Shown here one piece after another: positions 23,547 through 35,787 of a stretch of 64,000 bases of DNA. Each line of letters begins with the position of its first letter. The first letter of the stretch is position 1. This DNA is from Meandrina meandrites. Taxonomy: Eukaryota > Cnidaria > Anthozoa > Scleractinia > Meandrinidae. Location: assembly GCA_963693305.1 (NCBI GenBank), contig OY855904.1, forward strand, positions 35,655,417 to 35,719,416, given 5' to 3'. The translations under genes were made by a program, and so were the position numbers. The notes under the pieces were generated by a model, which was not told the origin of the DNA, ran no database searches, and saw only the letters and a program-made list of their open reading frames with translations.

Positions 23547-26446
23547 ATGGAAACATTTGCTTTTACAGGTAGCCCGTTTTTATTTGTCTTATCCATTTTG
23601 TCATCAAAACGTTTTGTCTGAGTGTGGTGTTTTGTCCTCCTGCGTGAATGATTCGTTTTGCCCACGTTTTCCGGATAAATAAACAAATTTGAAGGCCTTG
23701 CCAATACTCTTGGATGAGTATTAAAAAAATATTTCTGCTCCGGTTTTAACACTTAGATAAACGAAGAATTCCCCAAAAGAAGTTTTGGAGTTTAGGGATA
23801 ATCAGGCCGAAATGTAGCGAGTGTTAGTGTTAATCGGGCGCGACGTTCTTACTCGATATGGTTTGTTCCCTTGCAATTAAGGTCAAGGAAAAGTAAATCA
23901 GCTTGGTGGAGTTTTCATCAACGGCAGACCTCTTCCGAAGCTGCTACGATGGAAGATAATCGAATTGGCGCAGATGGGCGTAAGGCCTTGTGACATCAGC
24001 CGTCAGCTCCGTGTTTCACATGGATGTGTCAGCAAAATTCTGTGCCGATACCAAGAGACCGGTACCGTTGATCCGGGGATAGTCAGCTTGAACAAGCCTC
24101 GAGATGTCACTCCAGAAATCGAAGAAAAAATTGACCATTACCGAAAGGAAAATGGAGGGATTTTCTCGTGGGAGGTTCGCGATCGACTTTTGAGAGAAAA
24201 TGTATGTAGCAAGAGTACCGTGCCATCACTTTCCGCCATCAGTCAAATATTAAAGTCAAAGATTGTGCAAGAAAGTGCAGGAAGAGAAGATGCTTTTATG
24301 AGGAAGTGCGATGCTGCTAGGTGGCGAAAGAAGTCCAGTGAAGAGAACTGTAAAGGAGACGATGACGAAGAAGAGTCTTATTCCAGTCCAACTATTGTAA
24401 AAGAGGAAGACGATCCACCGAGCCCAGCAAATAAGGACGACAGGGAGTCGTACTCACCAGGTAATATAAAGAAACGTTTTGCCTTGATATTTAAACTTAC
24501 TGGCACTACGTTCGGTTTATCAGGGCGTCAATCAAAAAAATTTGCATAGACTCATGTTATATCTAGACCAAGCGTGCCATTAAGACTGTACCTAAAGCTG
24601 TAATTACTGTTACTTTTGTCTTTTGTGTTTGTAAAAAAATTTGCAGCATTTCGATTCTCTTCATCTGTTAAAATAAAAATTTGAAATCTAAAATTAGGAA
24701 TTCCTTATCAATTTTTTGGTCTGAAAAAATTGGTTTCATTGAAAGTTGTATGGAGCCGGGCGGCGGCAATTTTTTAAACGATTGGAAATACCTATTTACA
24801 AAATGTATTGCATGTTTAAATTACCAATAATACCAATGAAAAACAAAGTTCACATTAACTGAAGACTCGTCCATTTTTTGATGAAGCAAAGGTATTTGAT
24901 TACTTCGTGTTCGTGATCATTCGAAACAGCGTCTGTCATTATATTACTCAGTAATTTTCCGTTCGTGATTTGACAAACAACGTTTGATCATCTTATGAAT
25001 TGTAATGGAGTAACGCCTGATTTGTTTCAAAAAGTTGTCTTGTCATATTTCCTTTGTTTTGATTTAAAAAAAAAATGAATTTTAATTAACTGAAACGACT
25101 TACAGGAAAAGGGAAGTGGTTTTACCCGGGTTTAATTGACGTCATCAACTTTGAAAGCACAGGAACCCTTTTGACGTATGTCACGCGATATGTTTGTCTG
25201 ACAAACTTCTCACCTTATTCTAGTCTCAAAATACTTGCACCTTTTGTTTACTTCCATTGTTTTCGTTATTGATTGCAACTCGTTCTTAATCTTAGCCATA
25301 ACGCAAAACATACATAAAAATAATTAAATTGTGAATAGGTTAATAGCTTTTTGCAGGTGGGCTAGATATACCCCGAGGGTGACAAAAGATCGTATCTCAT
25401 TCATTGTCCGGTGTCATGCTGACTAAATTGTAAAACACGGCTTTTAAAACCATTCCTACAGTTGTGTTTACTCATACATTGTATGTTCTTTTCTTTCAGA
25501 TGTGGAATTCAAAACCTTAAGCACTTTTTCTCCAAGCTACACGTACAGCAGTTTGGACAACGATTTCTTCATCGCCCGCAAACAGCGTCGCAGTCGCACT
25601 AAGTTTACTCATGAACAAGTAAAGGCACTCGAGAAGGCTTTCCAGAAAACGCAATATCCTGATGTCTACACTAGAGAGGAACTGGCCCACAGATTGTCGC
25701 TAACAGAAGCTCGTGTACAGGTAAGAGGTTGAACAAGTTAGTAAGGGGTTTGGGTAGGATTATAAGTGATGGAGGTTATATCCCGGGGCCAGATAAGCCG
25801 TATAAAAACCGTTTAGAAATGAACCAACAAGAACGACTTAGAGACAAGCCTCTTCAGTTTACAAACGGGCGATTGTCTTCGAGAACGCTTTGTTGTTGTG
25901 CAAACGTAGAAAGAAATGCTGTGCATCAAGTGATCAACTGTTTTGATCTGCAACAATGTACCATTTTCCTATTTAGTCCACAACCTCTATTAAGCACCCC
26001 TTCGTACTGCGCGCTTTCCTTTCCATCAATACAAAATGTATATAAAAAGTCGCCTCCCCCCTATGCTTCTCCCAACCCACTAAATTCTGTTCGTCCGGTG
26101 AATCACATACAACCCTGGATGGTGACCATAATCGTTATCTCGCTACAACGAATGTAATGACAATAAATAGACGAACATTCAAACATGACACTGCAACTTG
26201 GACGTTTTTAAAACACTCGGTCTTAAACTTTTCAGTTTTTCTTTATTATAAAGAGAATAATTGTTCTTTTTGTTGTATTTTAAGGTTTGGTTCTCCAACC
26301 GACGGGCTCGCTTAAGGAAGAGGGAAACTCAACAGGAAAAGAAGCAAGCTTCCGCTGCATGTTCATGTCAGCAACCCATGCAGTCCATGGGCTATATGCC
26401 GTACGTGGTTGTGAATGATGCCATTTACCCTCTTCCGGTTTATTAA
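23547..26446 (+). CDS. Pax gene 1: PaxD / Pax3/7-like paired-box homeobox factor
   Basis: Spliced CDS: 23547-23568, 23882-24460, 25500-25720, 26285-26446 (984 nt, 327 aa). All junctions use GT-AG and frames join exactly (phases 1, 1, 0). The 22-base first exon encodes METFAFT plus one base of Gly; it was chosen for its good start context and because it matches the first exon of gene 2 in length, phase and style. Paired domain about residues 8-133 ([46 protein letters not shown]). Acidic Ser-rich linker. Homeodomain 229-288 ([32 protein letters not shown]) with the Pax-type Ser at position 50. The tail is only about 40 residues. No octapeptide motif is visible. It should be a nuclear DNA-binding regulator of development. 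The relation to Pax3/7, hence cnidarian PaxD, rests on the homeodomain. Confidence 0.93.
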
Positions 26447-27419
26447 CGGCCATTATGGGTCTTAGATGGAAGTAAAGATCTTTTACTGATTGAGCATCAA
26501 TTGAGTCTTGTGATAAAAGAATATGAGCCTCGACAGTAGCTATAAGGGAAGTCTTGCCTGAGTTTGGTCACCACACCACAAGTGTACAGAGTTTTAATCC
26601 CACGTAACTGCTTACAGATTATGATTACCATGTTTAATATACCGAAAAGGCCTTGAAGACAGCCGTTTTTGTACAATTTTTTTTCCTATTTGTTTCCTGT
26701 GGAAACTGACAAAATGTGACTGGTGTATTCTTTAATTCGTGGCTCCATAAACTTGTAACAGTTTAGTAATTACTTAAATTATTGTTGTGCCATGCGCAGT
26801 GAGCAGTAGGTTTACTTACCAAGGTTCAGCTAGTTAATCTACAAACTTGTTCCAAATATGGGATGCAGCTTGGTGTAGTTTATTGATATATTATATAGAC
26901 GTTATTTACCACAGTATAGCCAAAACGTGAAGTCACAAAAATAAGAAATGAAAAATCAGAGTAACAGATGTAATTATTATTTGAGTCAAAGTCTATTCAT
27001 ATAGATTTTATAGGTAAAAGGTACTTTTGTTCTCAAAAGACTTACAGTGTATATATCAACAAAATACTTTTATTAAATTAAGATTTTTATATTTCGTCCA
27101 TTGTTCAAGTTGTAGATTTCTTTTATCGCCCTTTCTTGTATTCAATGTGGGTTCAGTGTTAATAATTTCAGCCCACTTAGCAATTCTATCAATTTTATGA
27201 AAAAATGTGCTTTAACGTAAATGCTCAATAGCCGTTTATATTATAGAACTACTTACAAGGCTTAAAAGTTAAAAACTTAAAAGAAAAAAACTTTGCCTTA
27301 ATTAAGTCATCTTCAGGCTTAACAAATGTTGAAACCTTTTTTCTTCTAAAACTTTTAAGCCTGGTAAATAGGTTCTGAAAACCTTAAGCGAGCACTATGC
27401 TTGCTTAACATACAGCTTA
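26447..27419. other. 3' flank of Pax gene 1 with a decayed PLE end
   Basis: Holds the 3' UTR of Pax gene 1 (no clear AATAAA close to the stop codon). At about 27258-27325 the minus strand has CTGAAGA followed by GAC, then an imperfect GGC and CAAAG instead of GUC and GAAA: a degenerate hammerhead-like PLE terminus beside TTAAAAGTT-type sequence. Confidence 0.4.
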
Positions 27420-28168
27420 GGGTGCGTTTCTTTGGGAAAATCCAAAATTGGATCATTGATCTCAGATCACACGGATACTTTGCTCCCAAAGAAACGAAGA
27501 ATCCGAAAATGGATTTTTGCCATGACAACGGTGTAAACACATTTTGCACAGAACATAAAAATTTCAGGACAAATTTATTATCCGTCGAATGTATCCTAGC
27601 TAAATTCATTTCAGCATACAAAATCTTTCACAAAAATCACGCGACGAAATTGTTCTTCTTTAGCCTGGAGCACAATGTTGCACGAAACGCATCTGAGAGC
27701 GAAGAATGTTTGCAAAATGATCAATGCCAACTTCACTCGTGACAATTTCAAAAGGATACAACTTCCGTAGGCACACGGTGGCTGTTCTAGAAAACCTGCA
27801 TCCAATTTAAAATGACACTTCATACTGATCAAGCTACCTTTCCTTTTATCGTGAATTATTTTTGTATTTTGATCGAAATAAGCGCCTGAAAACTTACCGT
27901 ATGACCGTGTTTACAAAGAGCGAACCTGTATTTTCACAGCAAAGACCGCTGGGCCAATGTACTTTTTTCGAATCCTTTCCCAAAGAAACGCACGGATCAT
28001 GAATCCTAAAAATCCGGATTTAGATATGATCTGATGTATCCACTCGGAGTGTGGATTCTTCAGATCATTGATCCGAGATTAATCCATTTTCGGATATAGG
28101 TAAAGAAACGCAAAATCTGTTTTTGGATACAAGAATCCGGATTTGGATTTTCCCAAAGAAACGCACCC
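27420..28168. mobile_element. Harbinger-type MITE, 749 bp, TTA target duplication
   Basis: Terminal inverted repeats GGGTGCGTTTCTTTGGGAAA at both ends, continuing imperfectly inward, and a TTA on each side (27417-27419 and 28169-28171). A 3-bp TTA/TAA duplication is typical of PIF/Harbinger elements. Internal copies of the CCCAAAGAAACGCA motif near 27975 and 28105 show partial sub-repeats. No transposase is encoded, so it is non-autonomous; frames inside it have no meaning. Confidence 0.75.
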
Positions 28169-28764
28169 TTAATCTATTTTTTATAGCGTTATTTTCAGTA
28201 TATAAAAAATATATTTATTTCAGCAAACATCCTGAATTTTTATTTGTATATACCAAAGCAGCTTTTTCGAAAGCGGTATTTAGCGACGTCATCATGTAGA
28301 TCTTACTCATTTTAGTTATTAGCAAATACTGTCTTTCATTGTAATGGCCGTTTTTATCAATTGCTTAGGTAAATCATCAACAGTTAATTTATGATAATTT
28401 TCTATATCACTTTTAATAAAAGCCTACCCTGCCTCAAGGCGATTCGCGTTGCTTTTTTTCCGAACAGCGGAAAGTTTGACAAACAAGAAAAACATGACTT
28501 CCTTTGCGCACTCACGACTCTTACGTGTATAACACCACAGGGGAAATGTCCCTTTATACTTTGCAGTATTGTATTGTTTTTTCACAGAGTGGCAAATTGA
28601 GACAAATTTAGGTTTCTGATAACAATTAAAAAAAAGAAAATGCACCTTTTGTTGTGAAACCCACCAAGTTTGTGTTTCCTTTCTCGATCTGTGAAGCAGT
28701 ATCATGTACACCTTGTTTGAACTGACTTTAAGGTTAAATATACACATTCAGCGGGGAATAATGG
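28169..28764. other. Non-coding stretch, no gene seen
   Basis: AT-rich DNA with short frames only. Confidence 0.4.
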
Positions 28765-28957
28765 CAGTGACAGATCCAGGGGAGGGGCCCGGGGGGCCCG
28801 CCCGCCCCCCTATTTTTTTCGGAAATAGCGCATCTTCTGTGCACTGCCGGAATTGTCTTCGCAGAATTCAACAATCATATGCAAGCCTTCAAACGCGCCC
28901 ACACCCCCTTCCCCAGGCTCCCCTCACCCCTTAGCAGAAGGTCTGGATTCGGCACTG
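28765..28957. mobile_element. Short MITE with CAGTG...CACTG ends
   Basis: Left end CAGTGACAGATCCAGGGG and right end CTGGATTCGGCACTG form a short imperfect terminal inverted repeat around a very G/C-rich body. AATGG occurs directly outside both ends and may be a 5-bp target duplication. The end sequence resembles widespread hAT-like MITEs, but those normally make 8-bp duplications, so the family is uncertain. Confidence 0.5.
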
Positions 28958-31836
28958 AATGGGATAACGTGAGTAGCGAAAAAATATCATGCATGTGTGT
29001 ACAAACGTCGACAAGGGCACCAGATCGAAATTTCAACAGGCTCACAATAAAAGAGCTTCTAAACCAACATCTTGATTTCATTTGTAATTTTGTTAATTCA
29101 AACTGCGGTTAACTTGTCTGCACCGCGAACCTTGGTAACGTGTCAACACAATACTGTGCTGAGATTTTACGCTCTATGTAGTTTTCCTGTTACAACACAA
29201 AGAACCATTCAATCGCGACACAATATTGAGGGACAGTTTAGCTGCAGTTTGCTTTGTACTGTCACTGAAGAGCAAGTTTTCTTCGTTCATTTCGTGTTCT
29301 GTGCATCCTTCATGCACATTATTCAATAAGGTTATGATATTGATTGGAAATGCTGTTTTAGTGCAATTTGCGTGTTTCAAATAAATTAGACTAACAAAGC
29401 CCGAGGCTATAAACAAATCAACCTTGTAAAAAAAACATGCTTGCTATAGCACACATTGCAAGTGTATTTGTTACGATTTTCCTTTGCTTTGAATTTTGTG
29501 CAATTGTGATTTGCGTTTTAGGGTTCTTTCAATTGATAACAGTTTTCAAAATGAGAGTTTTATGAGGCAATAGCTTCGATTTGACAAATAATGACTCCCT
29601 GCACGTTTCAAGTGACATTCTGGTATTTCATAAACATCTCAATCAAAACCGTAACGCTCCAAATCTATTGTCCCAAATTAAGTTATCCATAGGGTCATTG
29701 TGGAGTCGCTTATTGTTCTCAGCAATAAGGACCATTGTTACATGAAGTGCTTCTTTCGCTTCTTTGGTATTTTTTAGTCAGTGACGAACGGCTATGACGC
29801 AAATGCTACTAATATGCGATTTTTAACCAATATAGCAGTCATTACAGTGTTTTGAATAGAAAATTGCCTAGGGGATAGCACATGCCAACGATTTCTTAAC
29901 GAAAAATTCTGGTGAGGTGGTTTGCAAGAATCAAGAGAGTTAAAGCGTGTGCAAACGAAGTTCGAGTCGTTAGAAACCAATATGGAACTGTGATAACTCT
30001 AAATCAGGAGCATTTTAGTTACATGTTCCTTATTACGACGAAAGGCATTTTATTATGAAAGTTTTAGTATCCACGGTAGCGTATTGAGCTTGGCTGTAAC
30101 ATAGGATTCACAAAGGAGATGAAGTTAGATATGTTGTGATGTTTTTTTTCTTGTTGGAGCAATGGTGTGCGCAATTTGTCAAACTTGTGCACCCGTTAAG
30201 TTAGCAAACTATCTCAAGTTATTTGCTTTGTCTTCATGCGTGGTGAGGCTCTAATAAACTGTCAACAAATTATTCATTCATCGATTTTATCTTCATGATT
30301 TTATCTCCATCACGTTCAGTACAGATTAGTCCTCAGAAAGCACTTAGATATTCAATTCAAGCGACATCAGTTATCCTTACCCCAGCATATTGTTTGTCCC
30401 TCAACCATAGCGGCAAGCTGGCGACTATCAGTTGACACTGATATTTAATGAATGCATTTAACTCTTCTATTTAAAAAGTTAAATACCGGTAACTGAATAT
30501 ATTTTAGCAGGATTAGTCCGAAAATGTGAACGAGTCTGGTACATGGCTTTCACAACACTATCTCTTGACACATGTGGATGCTGCAAATTAACTATTTCAT
30601 TATAATAACCATAATATTCTTGAGCAGACACACAAGTAAAATTGCATAAATTCTTTTATTATAAAAAACAGTTCAAGAAAATTCTTAAATATTTACGGTT
30701 TCATTTACCGTTTGCAGACTTTGATTTTTTACCTTAGCTTAATTGAAATAATTATTGCTTTTCTCGATATTAAAACGATTTACATTCTTTGATGTTTCAA
30801 ATTTACTGCTGACTCCTACTTAAGAGCGAAGCGTACGTGCCTGTTGTTGCCTGTGCCTAGCCTTGGCAAGGCAGGTCAACCACTATCAGAATATGCATAC
30901 TTTCACGGTCATAATGAACTGTTTTAAATTTAGCTATAGAGTTAAATATAACACACATTGGCTTGATCAAATATTGCCAGCCAGTTGTAAATATAATAAA
31001 TTTTTTGGCTTAAAAATATATCTTGCAAATATCTCTCTCCATGTTTGCTTGAAGACAAACAACTGTAGTAATCTAAATCAATGTGATTTTGTTAATCCTA
31101 AAAGCTACAAACACGTTTCAAAACGTAGCTTTTAGACAACGTAATGTGAATGGCGCAAGTCTTGCACTGTTTGCTATTCGTTAAGCATACTACTGGGTCT
31201 ACTGGTCGAGGAGTTTGATTAAAGTCAACCGAATATATCAAGACAATGTCTTTTTGCGACCTAATGCACATGTAACTTGAATTCGAAGTTAAAGACATTT
31301 GACTTAACTTAACTTGACGTTTTGAAGCTGAACTAGTATATCTGTAGATCTAAGTTATCTTAAATTCTTAGTCTAGTAATAAACGTGTTATTGTTTATAT
31401 ATATATATATGTAAGTATAGGTGGCATAAACTGAAACTAAAATTTGCCAATACTCAAACGTTATCTGTACACAAACTGAAATAGCTTAAAACTCAGTGAA
31501 GAATTACGGGTATTGTAAAAACATTGAACTGCGTAAATCTTCATTGACGAACATCTGTAAAATATTTGGCAGCGAACACTCACGTGTACTTTAGATGGCA
31601 TTAAAAATACTTCTCTAACAAACAACACGACGTATCATTGTTTCTCCCATTTCTGCTTTTATAGTTACTTTCTAAAAATGCCACAATAAGTAGTTTACTC
31701 CTTGAACATAACGTAAACAGCAAATTTATTTTTTAACACATACACTTTCCTATGGAAAGTATTAGAAATATGCAGTTCTACGTCTTTGGCACTGCCCTGA
31801 TTACTTCTTTTTATATAATGTATAGAATTCTATATG
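28958..31836. other. Non-coding region, no gene seen
   Basis: About 2.9 kb between repeats with no supported coding exon. It contains a short (AT)n tract near 31398-31412. Regulatory function for Pax genes 1 or 2 is possible but not shown. Confidence 0.4.
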
Positions 31837-31881
31837 AAATTATTATTTACAAGGCTAAAAAGTTATAAAATTTTAAAAAGA

Positions 31882-31920
31882 AACCGAACGTTTTCGACTT
31901 GTTGTCATCATCAGGGTTAA
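31882..31920 (-). ncRNA. Hammerhead ribozyme motif, left palindrome arm
   Basis: Minus strand: AACC, CTGATGA (complement of 31908-31914), one unpaired base, helix II GAC/GUC with a five-base loop, GAA, helix III AA-CG-UU, cleavage-site C, then GGTT pairing with AACC. Helices are short but the core is complete. Confidence 0.65.
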
Positions 31921-32356
31921 AAGCCGTCCGTGATTTACATCGTTTTTATACTCAAGTTATTCCCGAAGGGAACAACTGCGCAACATAGCAATTGACTTGT
32001 TTGTTCAAAGTTGGGCTCCTTTGTTGGATAATTAGTCCCTCGATGATCTTTCTCTTAAAGTACGATCTTGCAGAACAAAGGACTCTCCACTGGAATGAGT
32101 GGCTTGGGTTTTCCGAAACATTCTAACACCCGCCACACCTCGGAACCAGCACGCCACCTTTCGGAAAACCCAAGCCACTCATTCCAGTGGAGAGTCCTTT
32201 GTTCTGCAAGATCGTACTTTAAGAGAAAGATCATCGAGGGACTAATTATCCAACAAAGGAGCCCAACTTTGAACAAACAAGTCAATTGCTATGTTGCGCA
32301 GTTGTTCCCTTCGGGAATAACTTGAGTATAAAAACGATGTAAATCACGGACGGCTT

Positions 32357-32397
32357 TTAACCCTGATGATGACAACAAGTCGAAAACGTTCGGTTTC
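32357..32397 (+). ncRNA. Hammerhead ribozyme motif, right palindrome arm
   Basis: AACC (32359-32362), CTGATGA (32363-32369), helix II GAC/GTC, GAAA (32382-32385), helix III AA-CG-TT, C at the cleavage position (32391), GGTT (32392-32395) closing helix I. Mirror copy of the motif at 31882-31920. Confidence 0.65.
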
Positions 32398-32549
32398 TTT
32401 TTAAAATTTTATAACTTTTTAGCCTTGTAAATAATAATTTTACCTTCTTAGCGAATATTATGACAATTCTATATGAGTTACGTTTAAAAATACTTCATAA
32501 AACCTTATAATAATATATGTCTACATATAATTTTTTCACTCTAAGGAAG

Positions 32550-35500
32550 TCAGTAATATGGCACAACATATGCAGCTCCGTTTGGGAAAAATATTCGAGT
32601 GAAACTTGCTGCAGGAGTAGTTAATGCGGCGAAACTGTGCACAGCCTTGGACAGCTCTCTTGTGTGATTTGTTTCAGTGTAATATTCCTCTTTTCTGAGA
32701 CGAGCCCTGCGGTTTGAAAACCAAACCTAAAGGAGCAATAAAATACATGCCATAAGAAGTCATTGAAACTAATAAGAAAAATACTAAAGACTTTCATTGA
32801 TGTTTTAATCTAATAAAAAGCACATTTGAAGCATATAATCAGTGTTTACTAACGTCTGAAACATTTTTCAAAGTGATCTCCAACTCGGGTTCTTTCTTTG
32901 GTAACGTAACAAAAAATAAAGCAAACTAAGTGACAGTTGTTAAATCATATTCTGAAGCATTTCCCCAATTTCGACACTACATGAACAAATTTACAATTTG
33001 CAATCAGTGCGTTTCCCAGTGATCTCAAATACATAATTTATACTACTACTTTTATTTTCAATTTTGAATGCTATTTTAGTGTCCCAATTAGCTTAATAGC
33101 TAAATACCCCGACACTTAAGGAGGCTCCCAACGGTTTCCAGCACTTTTCAGCTCTTAAACTTTGATGGATCAGTACTACAAATCTTTATCATTTGCTGCT
33201 ACAATAATGATATCAAACAAAATGTCCAATCATTGCTGAGCAAGTTGTGGTCATTTTCATGATGTCGCTGGTTACCATCGTAACAGTTTAACCTGTTAAA
33301 AACACCTTTTTTTCTTTTAAGTGCTTCTAACTCAAAAACAAACACGGTGGCCCCCACTTTTTATTGATGAATAATGGTCAGCATGTTAAGATACAACTTT
33401 TTGCAAAGTTAAAAAAAGTTCTACCTAGCAGTTTAAGAGCCACCTTAACGTTTCGGAAATTTCATTCATTCAGTCACTTGATGCACTTTTATAACGTACT
33501 TAAGATATGTAATAGACATAAATGAATCTTTATCAAGCCAATTTGCGAAAGACCGTTGTTTCACAGGTTAAAGAAATTATGTTTTGCTGATGGGTACGTT
33601 TGACCAATTATACGGGCCATGATTTCTTTACTGCTTTGTAATCGATGATATTTGTAAAAAGAAAAATTGAATATATCATTGACCTACAACATCTTATTCT
33701 TGGGTCCTAACCATATATAAAACTCTAAAATTTAATGCCATTCTTTCACCGAGGGTTTTATTCGATTATTTGATTATGGCAGTCAATATGACCAGGAAGT
33801 GTCGATCAAAACACAAAACACATTTTTTACTTTGCTGTTGATTTTTTCGCTGTGTCATGCTGAAAGTGCACTTGATAAGTAAAAATACTGTTTATTTTTT
33901 GAACGTTTAGCAATGCTTTCCATTTATGGATTTACCTGAACCCTTGCTTCAGACAAGTCCAATCTCTGCGCCAGTTCCTCTCGGGTATACACATCCGGAT
34001 AATGCGTTTTAGCAAAAGCCTTTTCCAGTTCTTCCACCTGATTCAGAGAAAACTTTGTGCGACCACGTCGCGGCTTTCGGCTGAAAAATAACTCTTGGCT
34101 GCATCTTCCTGAGAAAAGTGCTTGTGTTCTTCTTGAGGCAAATTCTAGAAGAAAACAGAGGATTCAATGTTGGTAAACAAATGTCTCGATATTGTATCAG
34201 CCGGTCTGAAATCTTTCGGAAGGAGCCGGACGGTGAAAAGTGTGGGTTGATATATTTTACGACTTCCTTTTGTTGATGTGTTATAACAGACCGACGAGCC
34301 TATTTCTGTCGGGGTATATTGCTTTCAAACGCTTCTACTGGTGGGCACGTGTAATCTTTGTTATGGTCCAATTGTTGAGTCACTAGTGAGCAGTTTATAG
34401 AACATGACTTCTCCAGTCAATCATGAAACAATACTGTAAATAAGAAAACGCCTTCGAAATTTCGAAAAACAACAAGTGATGTTACTGTTTATTGAATTTG
34501 TGAATTTAAGTTCCTTTAATTACCAGAGACAAGGAAATGCAATATCTGCACAGCTTGAAGGACGAGTACCACTCAACTGAAAACTACGGTAATCTAAACA
34601 GGGATCCTTGCTTCTTAAAATAAAGATAAATAAGAATAAGTTAAATTAAAGTACCTCGTTCATCATCTTGACTCTCGACTTCATCTTCTTCTTCTTCTTG
34701 TCTTTCTTCTTTGCATGCTCTTCCCTCCTGGCGTTTTCCCGCCAAGTTTAGAATATTTGAAATAGAGAATGGCGCTTCGAATTTTGGAATCTTTGTGATT
34801 TCTTGCTCTTCTTCGGATTCTGAACCACAGCAGCTGCGTTTAAAGCTCCTTGGAGAAGAGTTGGACGATTCACGATCGCATTTGTCATTCTTGCTTTTTA
34901 GCAGCTGGCTTATTGCTTCCATGGATGGTAAATTTGCTTTGACGCATACTCCCTCCAGAAGCAAGCGATCTCGAACTTCCCAAGAAAACATATCGGGCTG
35001 CTCAAGGACAAACGCCTCAATTCTTTTGGTTATCTCTGGAGTGATTTCTCGGCTTTTTGAAGAAGGGATGGCGCCAGGCTCGATGGAGCCAGTTTCGTAA
35101 AATTTGTTGAGGATCTTGCTGACACATCCATGGGAAATACGTAGCTGTCGGCTTATATCGCTTGCTCTGACACCTAAGCGTGCCAGTTGGATAATTCGGA
35201 TGCGTAGTGCTTTAGGCAAGGGTTTGCCATTCACAAACACTCCTCCAAGTTGGTTGACTCGCTCTTGGCCTGAAATAAGATAGCAAATAAGATTAACTCA
35301 AATAAAAAAGAAATAAACTACATCAAGATCCATATTCAGTGGCGTATGAAATAAGACTAATTTCGTCTTGTCATTTTATCATTATTTTATCTGACTTGAG
35401 AAACACAATCTCCACCTTGGCAAGATATTCCAAAGAAATCAGACATGAATCTTAATCACAAAGATTTTGTAAAATCAAAAATGTCTGTGATGAGCTTATT

Positions 35501-35787
35501 CCTCCCATTTGTATTCGCTAGTATCTTTTTTGTCACTGCAATTGAATGAAATATATGGTTTGTAAACAAGAAAACACAGTAGCAATTTTAACTCGTCAAA
35601 CAACAGATGTGAATATGTTTAACAAGCAAAAGAATTTATTCACACAGCACGCACGGAACTCTCTGGTAGTGGTAATCGATGTATTTCTCCTGCGAACACT
35701 GAAAATCTGCCTTAACATGAGTACTACCTTGCTGTAAGTGAAGGACAGCACGTTTGAAAATTTACCTGGAAATAACAGAGCATCCAT
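32550..35787 (-). CDS. Pax gene 2: PaxD / Pax3/7-like paired-box homeobox factor with eh1 motif
   Basis: Spliced CDS on the minus strand: 35787-35766, 35269-34655, 34144-33936, 32726-32550 (1023 nt, 340 aa). Splice sites are GT-AG and phases 1, 1, 0. The first exon encodes MDALLFP plus a split Gly, in a strong start context. Paired domain about residues 8-134 ([41 protein letters not shown]); the usual VRPC is VRAS here. The linker holds an octapeptide/eh1-like motif FSISNIL (175-181), which in this family recruits Groucho/TLE corepressors, then a strongly acidic run. Homeodomain 237-296 ([29 protein letters not shown]) with Ser at position 50. The short tail ends AAYVVPYY. It is closest to Pax gene 1, with which it is convergent (tail-to-tail), about 6 kb away. 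Confidence 0.93.

Larger units (their letters stand above)
31837..32440. mobile_element. 604-bp near-perfect palindrome of PLE type
   Basis: Arms of about 280 bases around a short unique centre (about 32127-32160). Each outer end reads AAATTATTATTTACAAGGCT inward and each arm carries a complete hammerhead motif in opposite orientation. A 12-base direct repeat AATTCTATATGA lies at 31826-31837 and again at 32465-32476 and looks like a target-site duplication, with an extra 24 bases on the right side. Read together this is an insertion of two head-to-head PLE termini without coding sequence. The frames across it are artefacts of the palindrome. Confidence 0.75.

Noticed and set aside
25729..26157. 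142-codon frame just after the first homeobox exon of Pax gene 1
   Set aside because: It lies in the intron after the 25720 donor. The homeodomain continues correctly only at 26285 and the intronic frame shows no domain.
32068..32325. Overlapping open frames on both strands around 32.05-32.33 kb
   Set aside because: They lie within the two arms and centre of a near-perfect palindrome and mirror each other.
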